This document shows, piece after piece, positions 24,949 to 34,983 of a stretch of DNA of 64,000 nt. A model generated the notes under the pieces. That model was not told the DNA's origin and did no database searches. It saw nothing but the letters and a program-made list of their open reading frames with translations. Each line of letters opens with the position of its first letter. The first letter of the stretch is position 1. Origin of the DNA: CALFVT01 sp039989855 (GTDB taxonomy: Bacteria; Pseudomonadota; Alphaproteobacteria; Caulobacterales; Maricaulaceae); assembly GCA_039989855.1 (NCBI GenBank), contig JBDXGZ010000008.1, positions 124,001 through 188,000 of the forward strand. Direction: 5' to 3'. A program made the translations under genes and the position numbers.

Positions 24949-27900
24949 TTGGGTAATAAGCACATGATGACATTGAAACCTTATATGACCAAAGTCCTAC
25001 TGATCTGGGTGTGTAGTCTTCTCGTTGGTTTTAGTTTTGCTGCGGCTCAATCTAACCGTACTGAAATTTCTTTTCCAACGCCGCCGCACACGGCTGAAGC
25101 TTTGCAATCTGAAATTTCGACGATGCAAGCAGAGGCGGCTTTATCGGTTGAGCAGAAAACCACTCTTGAAACGACCTATAATTCCGCCGTGAATGAGCTG
25201 AATGTCGCTAACCAAGCGCGCCAAGATGCTATTCGCTTTGAACGTGAGTTGCGAGAGGCTGAAGCGACAGAACTGCGTTTGCAACGCGATATTGTGAGTT
25301 TGCGAGAAAGTTTGCAAAACCAAACAGATCAAGAAGACCTCGACCGTTCATTGACACTTTTAGAGCGTGAACTGTCTAGTCGTGAGGGCGACCTTCGGGC
25401 CTACCGCACAGAATTAGCCCAATATGAAGCGACGTTGGATAATCTCTTGCAACGCCCCTTGCAAATTCGTGAAGCGCTGACGCTGGCTCGTAATGACGTC
25501 ACGGGTTTTGAAACAGAACTGAGCAACCTTGGAGAGGGGCAAGAAACTTTGGCTGATAAGGCCGCACGGCGCTTGCTCGAAGCCAAATTTCACCGCACGC
25601 AAACGCAGATAATTGCACTTGAGAGTGAGCTTGCGGGGCTCAGCTCCCGTCAAGAGCTTGTTAGCCTACGCCGCGATATTGTCACGCTGAGAATTGCCCA
25701 AGCTGAAGCGCGAATTCTCGCCTTGCAAAGCCGTACGGGACTGCGCCGTATTCGTCTAGCGCAAGCGGTTTTGGAACAGGCTAAATCCGACCTCAGTATC
25801 CTTGAGAATGAACACCCCTTTGTACGCGACTATGCAGCAGAGAATTATAACCTTGCATCGAAGCTTTCTAATATTGCTGAAAATGGTGGTCTCTATCCAC
25901 GTAGGCTTGCGGATGCACAGGACGCTTTGGCAGTGGCGCGCGAAGATTTGCGTCTGGCGAACCAACTTGTCGAATTGGGTAATTTGAACCGTGCGTCCAA
26001 TACGAATTTGCGCCGCATTCAAAATAAACGCGAACCGTTAAGCGCCATACGCGTACAGATTAATGTCACGAAAAAAGATATTGCGGATCAAATGCAAGCA
26101 CGTATCTTGGCCGAAGATGAACTCCGTGAGCTGACAATCAGAGGGGCTAATCTCAGTACGGAATTTGAAGAGTGGAGGGTCGAGCAGGCCTACGCCGAGC
26201 CATTGTCAGATACGAGTCTAGCTTTATTATTATCCCTTAATCAACGCCGTAATGGATATTTAACAGAGCTGATTAATGCGGCGACTGTTAATATTGATGA
26301 TGCGAATATACTCCTCGAAGTGCAAACGGGATGGCGGCAACAAGTTTCTGATTTACGTGACTTATTGAATAAAACGCTCTTGTGGATTCCGAGCTCTGAC
26401 ATCATCGGAAAAAATTGGCCAGGGCAGGTAGTTCGCGGTACGTCGAAACTAGTGGACGGGGACCGTGTATCACTTGTATGGCGGAATTTTACGGGCGGAT
26501 TGTGGCGTCATTCCCCGATTATTTTACTCGGGTTATTACTGATAGTAGCGTTAATAGGGGCCAGAAAAAATCTACATGAAACGCTGCATAACATCGCAAA
26601 TAAAGTAGGGCGCGTACAGGAAGATAGTTATTGGCATACGCCGCGTGCAATTATTCTATGTGGATTAATTGCTTTACCACTTCCTATCGTGTTGGCCGTT
26701 GTCGGCTATTTGTTTTCGCAAGCTGCAACGCCAGACCCATTTATATTGCAATTAGGCCAAACGGGATTTGATCTAGCTGGGTTTCTCTGGTTTTTCCTAA
26801 CGTGGCGAGAATGGAATAAAGAGAAGGCGGTGATGGGGCCGCACTTCGGCTTACCTCGAAATGTTAGAGACAGCATCCTGCGTGAACTCAAATGGTTTAT
26901 TCCGTTTGGGGCGATTATCATCGGTGCGGTGACGGCAACCCAAAATAGTCGTGACACAGATATTTATAGCGGCTTTAGTGTGTTTGTTTTCATTGTAACG
27001 GCGCTAACCATTGCTATATTCGCGCTTCGGGTTTTATGGGCCAAGAGAGCTGCGATGAACAAAGCGGTCGATCAAGGCAGCCGCATATTGAAATATCGGA
27101 AAACGATTACCGTTTTATTTGTCGGCCTTCCGGTATTATCGGCGCTTCTCGCGGTCTTAGGCTTTTATGAAACGGCGCGGGTTTTACTCTCACGCTTACT
27201 GTTTTCAAGCGGCTTAATTATTACAACCTACGTGCTTTACGGCTTGATAAGTCGAACGGTTTTAGTGGCCCAAAGGCGTTTGTCTTTGCAACAAGCGATA
27301 GAGCGGCGTGACCGCGTTATTAAAGACCGCGAAATGAAACAAGCGGCGGCGGAGCGCGGAGAAGAGCTGTTGGATCCGCCAAGCGTTGATTACGAACAGA
27401 TTGATGTTGAAACTATGTCCCGTCAAACATCGCAACTTATGAATACACTGGTCACAGTAGGCTTTGCTGCTCTTATGTGGTTATTTTGGCAAGACCTTCT
27501 GCCCGCGCTTTCCGCCTTTGATGATGTGAAAATTAATTTAGGTCAATCCATCGGGGTTAATGGGGAGCTGGTTCAAAGCTCTGTCTCTCTCTGGACTATC
27601 TTGAAGGCCTTTGCTATTTTAACCCTCACCATCATATCCGCGAAAAACTTCCCGGGTTTCTTAGAAGTCTTCGTTTTGGATAATTTCAAATTTGACCCTG
27701 GAACCCGCTACGCGGTGATTACTGTTTTAGGTTATTTTATCTTTGCCGTCGGCTTGACACTGACCTTCTCAATATTAGGGGTTGAATGGGCGAAGTTCCA
27801 GTGGATTGTCGCCGCCCTAGGCGTGGGTATCGGATTTGGTTTGCAAGAGATTATTGCGAACTTTATCTCGGGTTTGATTATCCTCTTTGAACGTCCTATT

Positions 27901-28416
27901 CGTATCGGTGATTATGTCACCATTGGCGATCAAAGCGGAACCGTCAGCCGTATTAAAATTCGCGCTACCACGTTAACGGATTTAGATAACCGCGAGATTT
28001 TAATACCGAACAAAGAGATTATTACAGGAAGAGTGACAAATTGGACTCTCAGCAATGCCGTGACGCGCCTGAAAATATTTGTTGGTATTGCTTACGGGTC
28101 TGACACGGATAAAGCGCGGGAGATCATGCTCTCGGTCTTGAAAGATCATCATAAAACCCTCGATAGACCTAGCCCACAAGTCCTGTTTATGGGCTTCGGT
28201 GAAAGTGCGCTTGATTTTGAACTACGGGCTTTCATTGCAAGCTTTGAGGATAGGTTCCCCGTTCTCGATAGTCTTCATAATGAGATTAATAAAGCGCTTG
28301 AATCGGAGGGTATTACAATTCCGTTCCCACAACGCGACCTGCATATTATCTCCGAAGTGTCTGCGGCGTCCCGTAAGCCCAAGACGCAACCCAAAGCAAA
28401 GCCTAAGCCTGCTTAG
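24949..28416 (+). CDS. Large mechanosensitive channel of the MscS/MscK family
   Basis: An 1155-residue inner-membrane protein. It has a signal segment (VLLIWVCSLLVGFSFAAAQ), a long periplasmic coiled-coil region (about 40-440) and roughly ten membrane helices. Its C-terminal MscS core is GVGIGFGLQEIIANFISGLI, IRIGDYVTIGDQSGTVSRI and ILIPNKEIITGRVTNWTLS. That arrangement matches the MscK/KefA and MscM type of osmotic-release channel. The Lys/Pro-rich C-terminal tail is unstructured. TTG 24949 with upstream GAGG/AGGGG is the longest start; ATG 24964 or 24967 would also keep the signal peptide. It is monocistronic. Confidence 0.88.
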   Translation: MGNKHMMTLKPYMTKVLLIWVCSLLVGFSFAAAQSNRTEISFPTPPHTAEALQSEISTMQAEAALSVEQKTTLETTYNSAVNELNVANQARQDAIRFERELREAEATELRLQRDIVSLRESLQNQTDQEDLDRSLTLLERELSSREGDLRAYRTELAQYEATLDNLLQRPLQIREALTLARNDVTGFETELSNLGEGQETLADKAARRLLEAKFHRTQTQIIALESELAGLSSRQELVSLRRDIVTLRIAQAEARILALQSRTGLRRIRLAQAVLEQAKSDLSILENEHPFVRDYAAENYNLASKLSNIAENGGLYPRRLADAQDALAVAREDLRLANQLVELGNLNRASNTNLRRIQNKREPLSAIRVQINVTKKDIADQMQARILAEDELRELTIRGANLSTEFEEWRVEQAYAEPLSDTSLALLLSLNQRRNGYLTELINAATVNIDDANILLEVQTGWRQQVSDLRDLLNKTLLWIPSSDIIGKNWPGQVVRGTSKLVDGDRVSLVWRNFTGGLWRHSPIILLGLLLIVALIGARKNLHETLHNIANKVGRVQEDSYWHTPRAIILCGLIALPLPIVLAVVGYLFSQAATPDPFILQLGQTGFDLAGFLWFFLTWREWNKEKAVMGPHFGLPRNVRDSILRELKWFIPFGAIIIGAVTATQNSRDTDIYSGFSVFVFIVTALTIAIFALRVLWAKRAAMNKAVDQGSRILKYRKTITVLFVGLPVLSALLAVLGFYETARVLLSRLLFSSGLIITTYVLYGLISRTVLVAQRRLSLQQAIERRDRVIKDREMKQAAAERGEELLDPPSVDYEQIDVETMSRQTSQLMNTLVTVGFAALMWLFWQDLLPALSAFDDVKINLGQSIGVNGELVQSSVSLWTILKAFAILTLTIISAKNFPGFLEVFVLDNFKFDPGTRYAVITVLGYFIFAVGLTLTFSILGVEWAKFQWIVAALGVGIGFGLQEIIANFISGLIILFERPIRIGDYVTIGDQSGTVSRIKIRATTLTDLDNREILIPNKEIITGRVTNWTLSNAVTRLKIFVGIAYGSDTDKAREIMLSVLKDHHKTLDRPSPQVLFMGFGESALDFELRAFIASFEDRFPVLDSLHNEINKALESEGITIPFPQRDLHIISEVSAASRKPKTQPKAKPKPA

Positions 28417-28512
28417 GGCTTAGAGATGGGCAATGGTTATAATGCATAAGATTATTAGCGCGCATGTTATATTTACATCTTAAATTGTATGCGGTTTAAA
28501 TTGATAATGATT

Positions 28513-29970
28513 TCATCCAGTTTTTTGGATCATTAATAGGTTTTCAGATGTGAGGGAACCGCTGTTTTCTTGGACGATAGGCAGACATAAGTTCATGGTA
28601 AATACCGAGCCAAAGCCCAGTATGGACTGAACAATTATTTCACCTTTCATAATGTCTACGAGGCGTTTACAAAGTGCTAAGCCCATTCCTGTTCCGCCAT
28701 ATTCTCGGGTGATGGAGCCATCGATTTGGTGGAAAGGTTTGAATATGTCTTCAAAATGTAAGCGGTCAATTCCTATCCCTGTATCGTGGACTTCAAAACT
28801 TAATTCCGCTTGGCCGTCTTGTTGTGTTCCGTGGACAAAAAGACGAATATGCCCTTCATAAGTAAACTTTATGGCGTTGTCTAAGAAATGTTCGAGTATC
28901 TGTATTATGCGGTAATCATCGCCAATTAATTGTAGTGGTGTTGAGGGATGAATTTTAATTATCAGATCGATGTTCTTCTGGCGAGCTCTTTCTGTCATTT
29001 TTGCGGATGCAGTTTTAATGGTTTCATTTAAATCGAAATGATCTTTGGTGAGTTTCATTCGATCATCGCCAATATGCGAGAAATCAAGGATGTTGTTGAG
29101 AATTGTCGTTAACTGATCTCCCGACTTTTGCATGATCCCTAACATATCTTCTTGTCGATTGTTAAGCGGTGTAAGACGAAGTGTTTGCACCATACCCAAT
29201 ATCCCGTTCATTGGCGTACGCAATTCATGACTCATTGTGTTTAAAAATTCAGATTTCATTCGGGATGTACGCTTTTCTTCTTCCAGCCCTATTACGGATA
29301 TTTTTTCTTGTAATTGTATTGCCGCAAGTTTTTCTTGGTTCGATTTTTTTTGAATATATAAAGTTTTGGCACGGCTAGCGCAAAGGTACAGAGCAACAGT
29401 AAACGCTGCGAGAGCAAAAAGTTTTTCGACTTCGGCTCCAATTAAAATGGAAGAGCTAGTGACGTAATCAGTATAACTATGCGTGATATCTGTTGTCGTC
29501 TGTTGGAGTAAAACGACGATTGTTGACCATGCGGCTATACTTAACCCACCATTGATAAGTATAAGCCTGGGTTTGAACCGCATGGCATGAAAGGCATTTA
29601 AAACGAAATAAAAGACAAAGCTTGGTGATTTTAGTGTTGCGGCTGCTGTGCCATATTGCTGGCTAAACATAAATATAATGCAGGAGAGCAGTAGGGTGTC
29701 AATCGTAGCCGTGAAAAAGCCGAAGTACTGAATTGATTTAGATTTAAAGATAATAAATAATCTTAAAGCGCAAAATATTGGGAATATTGTCACGAAAAGA
29801 GATGTTTGGTTTGTATCTATTGGTGCGTCATCTGCGGAGAAAATAACGCCTTGATAAACTGCGAAAAGTGCGAGGGAGAATAAGAAAACACTGAGGGCAA
29901 TGATATACTCGTTCTGAACGCCCCATTCATTATTTGTCTTTTCATTAAATGCTTGGATTAATCGTTTCAT
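28513..29970 (-). CDS. Orphan membrane sensor histidine kinase
   Basis: A 485-residue sensor kinase with about six membrane helices in the first 200 residues, then a short coiled coil, HisKA (FLNTMSHELRTPMNGILG, phosphorylatable His at about 248) and HATPase_c (N-box DNAIKFTY, G1 DTGIGI, G2 YGGTGMGLALC). There is no PAS, HAMP or receiver domain, and no response regulator gene nearby. It is therefore a hybrid-lacking orphan whose partner must be encoded elsewhere. The membrane block may sense the envelope directly. It is convergent with the channel gene, and a 17-base tandem repeat lies in its upstream region. Confidence 0.88.
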   Translation of the reverse strand: MKRLIQAFNEKTNNEWGVQNEYIIALSVFLFSLALFAVYQGVIFSADDAPIDTNQTSLFVTIFPIFCALRLFIIFKSKSIQYFGFFTATIDTLLLSCIIFMFSQQYGTAAATLKSPSFVFYFVLNAFHAMRFKPRLILINGGLSIAAWSTIVVLLQQTTTDITHSYTDYVTSSSILIGAEVEKLFALAAFTVALYLCASRAKTLYIQKKSNQEKLAAIQLQEKISVIGLEEEKRTSRMKSEFLNTMSHELRTPMNGILGMVQTLRLTPLNNRQEDMLGIMQKSGDQLTTILNNILDFSHIGDDRMKLTKDHFDLNETIKTASAKMTERARQKNIDLIIKIHPSTPLQLIGDDYRIIQILEHFLDNAIKFTYEGHIRLFVHGTQQDGQAELSFEVHDTGIGIDRLHFEDIFKPFHQIDGSITREYGGTGMGLALCKRLVDIMKGEIIVQSILGFGSVFTMNLCLPIVQENSGSLTSENLLMIQKTG

Positions 29971-30011
29971 GCGAACCCCTCAAGTTCAATTCAATTTGTT
30001 CCTCAAGCTTT

Positions 30012-30045
30012 TATTTCATGATCCCTATTATTTCATGATCTCTAT
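30012..30045. repeat. 17-base tandem direct repeat upstream of the histidine kinase
   Basis: TATTTCATGATCCCTAT (30012-30028) is followed at once by TATTTCATGATCTCTAT (30029-30045), with one mismatch. It lies about 40 bases upstream of the histidine kinase start, in a 220-base AT-rich gap between that gene and folC. It could be a binding site for a dimeric regulator or a chance slippage duplication. Confidence 0.6.
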
Positions 30046-30190
30046 AAGTTCGCGCACTCAGTATCGTTAGTTGCGCTTAACGTCATATGTTATGTTTCAT
30101 AATGTTTAAATTTCATTTAAATTAGTAGCTTTATTATAGGTAAACGGGGGTCAAAAAAGTAAGCCGTTATGCTGACAATCTAATGATTAA

Positions 30191-31516
30191 TTATAATTTC
30201 AGGACGTCTCCGGCGAGGTAGAGAGAGCCGCAGATTAAAATTCGGGGCGAGGTTTGGGACGTGTTAGAGCCGTTGCGGGTTAGGGCTTCGGCTGTCGTAA
30301 TCGCACGTTGGACCGCGTCCACAAGATTGGTTGCAGACTGGGCGAGAAAACCTTGGTCCTTGGCGCGCGCGGCCAACTCATCGGTTTTAAAGCTGGCGTG
30401 ACCCGGAATATCAAGCGCGATCACCGCACTGGCGAGGCCTTTAAAATAATCAAGATAGCCGCCTAAATCTTTATTGTTAAGCATAGCCATAATCAAAATA
30501 AGAGGACGCGGGTCAACGGCTTCAAGGTCGGCCATTTTTGTTGATATAGCTTTCGCTGCGTGAGGGTTATGACCGCCGTCGAGCCAAAGCTCTCCGCCCA
30601 CGTCACGGACCATATTAGCAAGTTCGCCTGCGTCGTTATTTTGAGTGAGGCATTGCATACGGGCGGGCCATGTGGCTTGTTGTAAGCCTTTTTCGATAGC
30701 TTTGGAACTTATCTGCAAGTGGCGCGCGCAGGCGATAGCGAGGCCTGCATTTTGGAATTGATGTTGGCCGACGAGGGCAGGCATGGGTAAATCAAGGAGA
30801 GCTGAATTATCCTCATAGACAAGGCGGCCATGTTGAGCGTAAGCACGAAAATCTTGCCCTAATATTTGTGGAGTGAGGCCGAGCTTGTTACATTCCGCAT
30901 CCAAAACAGCGTTTACGAGTGGGGTTTGCGCACCGATAAAAGCGGGTGTGTGGCGTTTGAAGATACCGGCCTTTTCTCGCGCCACTCCTGCGAGGTCAGT
31001 CCCGAGGAATTCGGCGTGATCATAATCAATTGGGGTAATAGCGCTAAGGGCAGGGGTGATGACATTAGTCGCATCGAAACGTCCGCCCAGTCCGACCTCA
31101 ATCAGGCATAAATCCGCAGGATGCTCTGAGAAGGCGAGGAACATTGCGGCGGTTGTGGCTTCGAAAAAGGAAAGGGGCTCACCATTGTTGGCCGTGCGAA
31201 CACGGGTGAGAACATCAATGAGTTTATCATCCTCAATCAGTTTGGAGCCGATAACAATGCGTTCATTGAAATGGACAAGATGCGGGGAGGTATAAACATG
31301 ACACGTTAGCTCTTGGGCTTCGGCCATAGCACGGACAAAGGCAATCGTAGAGCCTTTGCCGTTCGTTCCTGCAACGTGTAGCGTTGGCGGGAGTTTGTGA
31401 TGGGGGTCGCCGAGGGCTTTGAGGACGCGCTCTATGCGCCCAAGCCCAAGGTCGATGCGTTTGGGATGTAAAGCCAGTAAGGCCGCTAAAGCATCATCAA
31501 GAGCAGAGGAGGACAT
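30191..31516 (-). CDS. folC: Bifunctional folylpolyglutamate synthase / dihydrofolate synthase
   Basis: A Mur-ligase-fold enzyme that adds L-glutamate to dihydropteroate and then to tetrahydrofolates, in the cytosol. Motifs: HVAGTNGKGSTIAFVRAM (P-loop), TSPHLVHFNERI, LIEVGLGGRFDATN, and LWLDGGHNPHAAKAIS in the C-terminal domain. At 441 residues it is a normal length. It lies directly downstream of accD on the same strand, 22 bases apart; accD-folC is a common bacterial pairing, so they are likely co-transcribed. Confidence 0.95.
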   Translation of the reverse strand: MSSSALDDALAALLALHPKRIDLGLGRIERVLKALGDPHHKLPPTLHVAGTNGKGSTIAFVRAMAEAQELTCHVYTSPHLVHFNERIVIGSKLIEDDKLIDVLTRVRTANNGEPLSFFEATTAAMFLAFSEHPADLCLIEVGLGGRFDATNVITPALSAITPIDYDHAEFLGTDLAGVAREKAGIFKRHTPAFIGAQTPLVNAVLDAECNKLGLTPQILGQDFRAYAQHGRLVYEDNSALLDLPMPALVGQHQFQNAGLAIACARHLQISSKAIEKGLQQATWPARMQCLTQNNDAGELANMVRDVGGELWLDGGHNPHAAKAISTKMADLEAVDPRPLILIMAMLNNKDLGGYLDYFKGLASAVIALDIPGHASFKTDELAARAKDQGFLAQSATNLVDAVQRAITTAEALTRNGSNTSQTSPRILICGSLYLAGDVLKL

Positions 31517-31538
31517 TACGGTCGCAAACTTGAAGCGG

Positions 31539-32399
31539 TTAAGCCGCTTCGCCCGTCTTGGTCTTTGTTAGGACAGACAGGATGTTGTGGAGCGTATCAC
31601 GCATATCTTTACGCGCGACAACGCGGTCAATCATGCCTTTTTCTTCAAGGAATTCGGCGCGTTGAAATCCTGCAGGTAGTTTTTCGCGAATGGTTTCTTC
31701 AATAACGCGGGGACCCGCGAAGCAAATCAAGGCCCCTGGTTCTGCCAAGTGAACATCGCCTAGCATAGCGTAACTTGCGGTGACGCCGCCCGTTGTTGGG
31801 TCACACAAGACGACAATGTAGGGGAGTCCCGCTTCACGTAGAGTTTGAACGGCGATTGTCGTTCGCGGCATTTGCATGAGAGAGAGCGCGCCCTCCTGCA
31901 TACGTGCACCACCCGCAGCGGTAAAAATAATCAGTGGGAGCTTATGCTCAAGCGCATAATTTGCGGCGGTAATAAAGCCTTCGCCAGCCGCCATTCCGAG
32001 GGACCCGCCCATGAAAGCAAAGTTTTGAACAAGGACAACTGATTTCAGACCTTTAATATCACCAACACCTATGGTCATGACATCATCATCACCAGTCTTA
32101 ACCCGTGCCGCTTTGAGGCGGTCAGAATATTTTTTATCGTCCTTAAATTTCAGAGGATCTTTGGCGACTGACGGAATTTCAACCATGCTGTATTCGCCAT
32201 CAAACGTATATTCAAACCGTAGCTTTGGTCCAATTCGCATATGGTGGCCAGCCGGCGTGACGTGCAGCATGCCTGGGAGGTCGGCCGAAAATACCATTTC
32301 GTTGGATTTTGGGCATTTGATCCATAAATTATCCGGCGTATCCTTCTTAGTGAAGATATTTTTAACGCCAGGCGGAGTAAGTTTTGATAACCAGTTCAT
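31539..32399 (-). CDS. accD: Acetyl-CoA carboxylase carboxyltransferase subunit beta
   Basis: With AccA it forms the carboxyltransferase that makes malonyl-CoA for fatty-acid synthesis. Start ATG 32399 gives MNWLSKLTPPG, a usual alphaproteobacterial AccD N-terminus, and 286 residues; the open frame upstream to 32519 overlaps the promoter region of the divergent rpe gene and is rejected. The core shows NFAFMGGSLGMAAGEGF, AAGGARMQEGALSLMQM, DPTTGGVTASYAMLGD and CFAGPRVIEETI. The zinc finger keeps only one of four Cys (LWIKCPKSNEMV, later HVTPAGHHMRI). Loss of this finger is usual in alphaproteobacteria and does not mark a pseudogene. Confidence 0.95.
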   Translation of the reverse strand: MNWLSKLTPPGVKNIFTKKDTPDNLWIKCPKSNEMVFSADLPGMLHVTPAGHHMRIGPKLRFEYTFDGEYSMVEIPSVAKDPLKFKDDKKYSDRLKAARVKTGDDDVMTIGVGDIKGLKSVVLVQNFAFMGGSLGMAAGEGFITAANYALEHKLPLIIFTAAGGARMQEGALSLMQMPRTTIAVQTLREAGLPYIVVLCDPTTGGVTASYAMLGDVHLAEPGALICFAGPRVIEETIREKLPAGFQRAEFLEEKGMIDRVVARKDMRDTLHNILSVLTKTKTGEAA

Positions 32400-32548
32400 A
32401 AAATCTATTTGCCTGAAACGCATGAGAAGAGCAATAGAGACTCTATTAAATTTATGTATTTTTACTGTTTTGTATGAGATTAAGTCACTGATATTTCTCG
32501 CAGCTCTCACCTTGCTCATATGACGCTTGAATGATAGGCCTTTGTATT

Positions 32549-33232
32549 ATGACATATAAAACAACCCCATTGATTTCTCCTTCGATTTTATCGGCAGACT
32601 TTGCACGCCTTGGCGAAGAAGTCCGTGCGATTGATGCAGCAGGTGCAGACATGATTCATATCGATGTTATGGACGGACATTTTGTTCCCAATATTACGAT
32701 TGGACCCGATGTCTTAGCCGCTTTAAAACCGCACTCAGCCAAGACTTTTGATGTACACCTTATGATTTCACCCGTCGATTATTACCTCGATGCGTTTATT
32801 GATGCAGGTGCGGATATTTTGACGATACATCCCGAAGCTGGGCCGCATTTTCACCGAACGATACAGGCGATTAAGGCCCGCGGCATTAAAGCGGGAATTG
32901 TCCTGAACCCAGGAACCCCAGCCGATATTGTTGATCATGTTATGGATATGGTTGATATGATCTTGGTGATGAGCGTTAACCCTGGGTTTGGTGGGCAGAG
33001 CTTTATTCCAAATCAATTGGATAAAATTACAAGCCTTAGAAAAAAAATAGACAAGACAGGCCGAGACATTATCCTTGAAGTAGACGGCGGCGTAAATCCG
33101 ACAACCGCAAAGCAATGTATCGCGGCGGGTGCGACCGCGCTTGTGGCTGGTAGTGCTGTCTTCAAAGGCGCAGGATCTTACGGTGAGAACATTAAAGCCC
33201 TTCGCGGTGATGCACAGTCGAACGCGGTTTAA
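32549..33232 (+). CDS. rpe: Ribulose-phosphate 3-epimerase
   Basis: A TIM-barrel metal enzyme interconverting ribulose 5-phosphate and xylulose 5-phosphate in the pentose phosphate pathway. Motifs: ISPSILSADFARLGEEV, HIDVMDGHFVPNITIGP (metal His/Asp), FDVHLMI, MSVNPGFGGQSFIP and EVDGGVNPTTA. The start at ATG 32549 (MTYKTTPLISPS) fits family length (227 aa); ATG 32531 adds six residues and cannot be excluded. It is divergent from accD and 11 bases upstream of the heparinase-like gene, so it probably heads the operon that continues to the CapD-like gene. Confidence 0.95.
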   Translation: MTYKTTPLISPSILSADFARLGEEVRAIDAAGADMIHIDVMDGHFVPNITIGPDVLAALKPHSAKTFDVHLMISPVDYYLDAFIDAGADILTIHPEAGPHFHRTIQAIKARGIKAGIVLNPGTPADIVDHVMDMVDMILVMSVNPGFGGQSFIPNQLDKITSLRKKIDKTGRDIILEVDGGVNPTTAKQCIAAGATALVAGSAVFKGAGSYGENIKALRGDAQSNAV

Positions 33233-33243
33233 GGGTAGAGTTT

Positions 33244-34983
33244 TTGGCCCGCCGAATTTCCTTAATTACTACGGCATGGACATTTAGCCGTAAGTTCTAT
33301 CACAGCATTGCTGTGGATGTGGGAGCTCCAGCGCGTGCCGTGAATTTGCGTGTTCCTCGCGTGTCTGTTTTTTGGGATGGACGACCTGACCATATATTGG
33401 GTGATAAGAAAATAGGCGGAGAGTTATTAAAGGGGCATTTCAATTATATTGGACAGTCTCTAGATGTCGGAGTTCAGGGCGACCCATGGTCAATCGCAGC
33501 TCCTTCGGAACGGTTTGCAGAATGGCTCCACGGCTTCCACTGGATGGCAGATTTGCTCTCTAGCCGCGATAAAGCGGCGATGGTTCGTGCGCGCTACCTT
33601 GTGGATCGTTGGTCTGAGCTTTTTGGTCATTGGAATGCTTATGCTTGGAACCCAGACATATTAACCCATAGGCTTTATAATTGGTTGGCATTATGGGCGC
33701 CTGCTTTATCAGTAGACAGTTTATCGGACCTTGCTGATACACGTCGGCGTGTAACGGTTAGGCAGCTAAAACGGTTAAAACGAACCTTTACGCGTTTACC
33801 TGATGGCCCCATCCGACTAAAAGCGGCTGCGACTTTAGCAATAGGTGGATTAAGGCTCTCTGGGCGAGATGATCCGTTTTATCAAAAAGGCCTTGATTTG
33901 CTAGATGATGAGATAACGCGGCAAATTCTACCTGACGGGGGTGTCGTTACACGCTGTCCTGCCGATATTATGGAACTATTATCTGTTCTAATGACGCTTG
34001 ATGATCTTATACAAAGTCGCGGAGTCGAAGGATCTTCAGCCTTGACCCGGGCGATTGATCGCATGCAACCTGCTTTAACCTTTTTCCAACATACAGACGG
34101 AAGACTCGCGTCATTTAACGGAAGTGGAGAAGGGAACCTTTCTTATATCCAAACTCTGTTGAAAAAAGCGAAACTTCCTGATCAACCTTTTTCAATTTGT
34201 CCGAATACAGCCTATCAACGTGTTATGGCAGGGGATAGTGTTTTGATCGTCGATTCAGGCGGCACGCCTGACCTTGGTTTTGATACAAAAGCGCATCAGG
34301 CCCCACTTGCTTTTGAGCTTTCAAATGAAGCTGGGCGGATGATTGTCAATTGTGGTTGGTCATCAATACAGCCCCCGCGTTGGCACCGCATGATGCGTCA
34401 TACAGCGTCTCATTCCACTTTAACATTAGATGACCACCCGACAGGAACGTTGATAAAGCAAGGAACATCAGAAGACTTATATGGGTCTGTATTTTCTCAA
34501 TCTGTCGGGAATGTACAGTTTTCACGTCGTGAACAAACAGCTGGAACGTGGCTGGAAGGGTCGCATGATGGGTATGCTAAGCTTTATGGTTTACATCACC
34601 GACGGCGCTTTTTTATTAATGTAGACGGGAAAGATATTCGAGGTGAAGATACTCTATACGTGCCGTTAGGTGAAACGCCAGAAACAAATAAAGCAATCCC
34701 TTTCGTATTGAGATTTCATTTGCATCCAAGTGTCATCGTAACTTTAGCGCAGGACCAAAATAGCGCACTTATTATTCAACCCGGTGGGGTAGGATGGCGG
34801 TTGCGTACCGATAGTGGTCCCATAAACATCGAAAAATCTGTATATTTAGCAGACGGTTTTCGGGGGCGTGAATGTCAGCAGATTGTTATTCAAGGGGCCG
34901 CTTTTGGTGACGGAGACGGGGAAGCTAAATCAAATTGTGTGCGTTGGTCATTACGTCGACTTGAAAAAAGAGTATCACGATGA
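33244..34983 (+). CDS. Heparinase II/III family protein
   Basis: A 579-residue protein with an N-terminal alpha/alpha toroid (about 60-330, with FHWMADLL, NPDILTHRLYNWLAL and LPDGGVVTRCPADIMELL) and a C-terminal beta-sandwich of the heparinase II/III family. That region contains NCGWSSIQPPRWHRMMRHTASHS and LHHRRRFFINVDG (HHRR). The family is polysaccharide lyases, but these alphaproteobacterial copies next to rpe and purH are not characterised. No signal peptide is clear. The start is TTG 33244 with AGGGTAGAG upstream. The stop overlaps the ATG of the CapD-like gene, suggesting a joint glycan role. Confidence 0.85.
   Translation: MARRISLITTAWTFSRKFYHSIAVDVGAPARAVNLRVPRVSVFWDGRPDHILGDKKIGGELLKGHFNYIGQSLDVGVQGDPWSIAAPSERFAEWLHGFHWMADLLSSRDKAAMVRARYLVDRWSELFGHWNAYAWNPDILTHRLYNWLALWAPALSVDSLSDLADTRRRVTVRQLKRLKRTFTRLPDGPIRLKAAATLAIGGLRLSGRDDPFYQKGLDLLDDEITRQILPDGGVVTRCPADIMELLSVLMTLDDLIQSRGVEGSSALTRAIDRMQPALTFFQHTDGRLASFNGSGEGNLSYIQTLLKKAKLPDQPFSICPNTAYQRVMAGDSVLIVDSGGTPDLGFDTKAHQAPLAFELSNEAGRMIVNCGWSSIQPPRWHRMMRHTASHSTLTLDDHPTGTLIKQGTSEDLYGSVFSQSVGNVQFSRREQTAGTWLEGSHDGYAKLYGLHHRRRFFINVDGKDIRGEDTLYVPLGETPETNKAIPFVLRFHLHPSVIVTLAQDQNSALIIQPGGVGWRLRTDSGPINIEKSVYLADGFRGRECQQIVIQGAAFGDGDGEAKSNCVRWSLRRLEKRVSR

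Noticed and set aside
30012..30045. CRISPR array
   Set aside because: Only two adjacent copies without spacers, and no cas genes in the window.
31539..32399. accD as a pseudogene because zinc-finger Cys are missing
   Set aside because: Loss of this finger is usual in alphaproteobacterial AccD and the catalytic core is complete.
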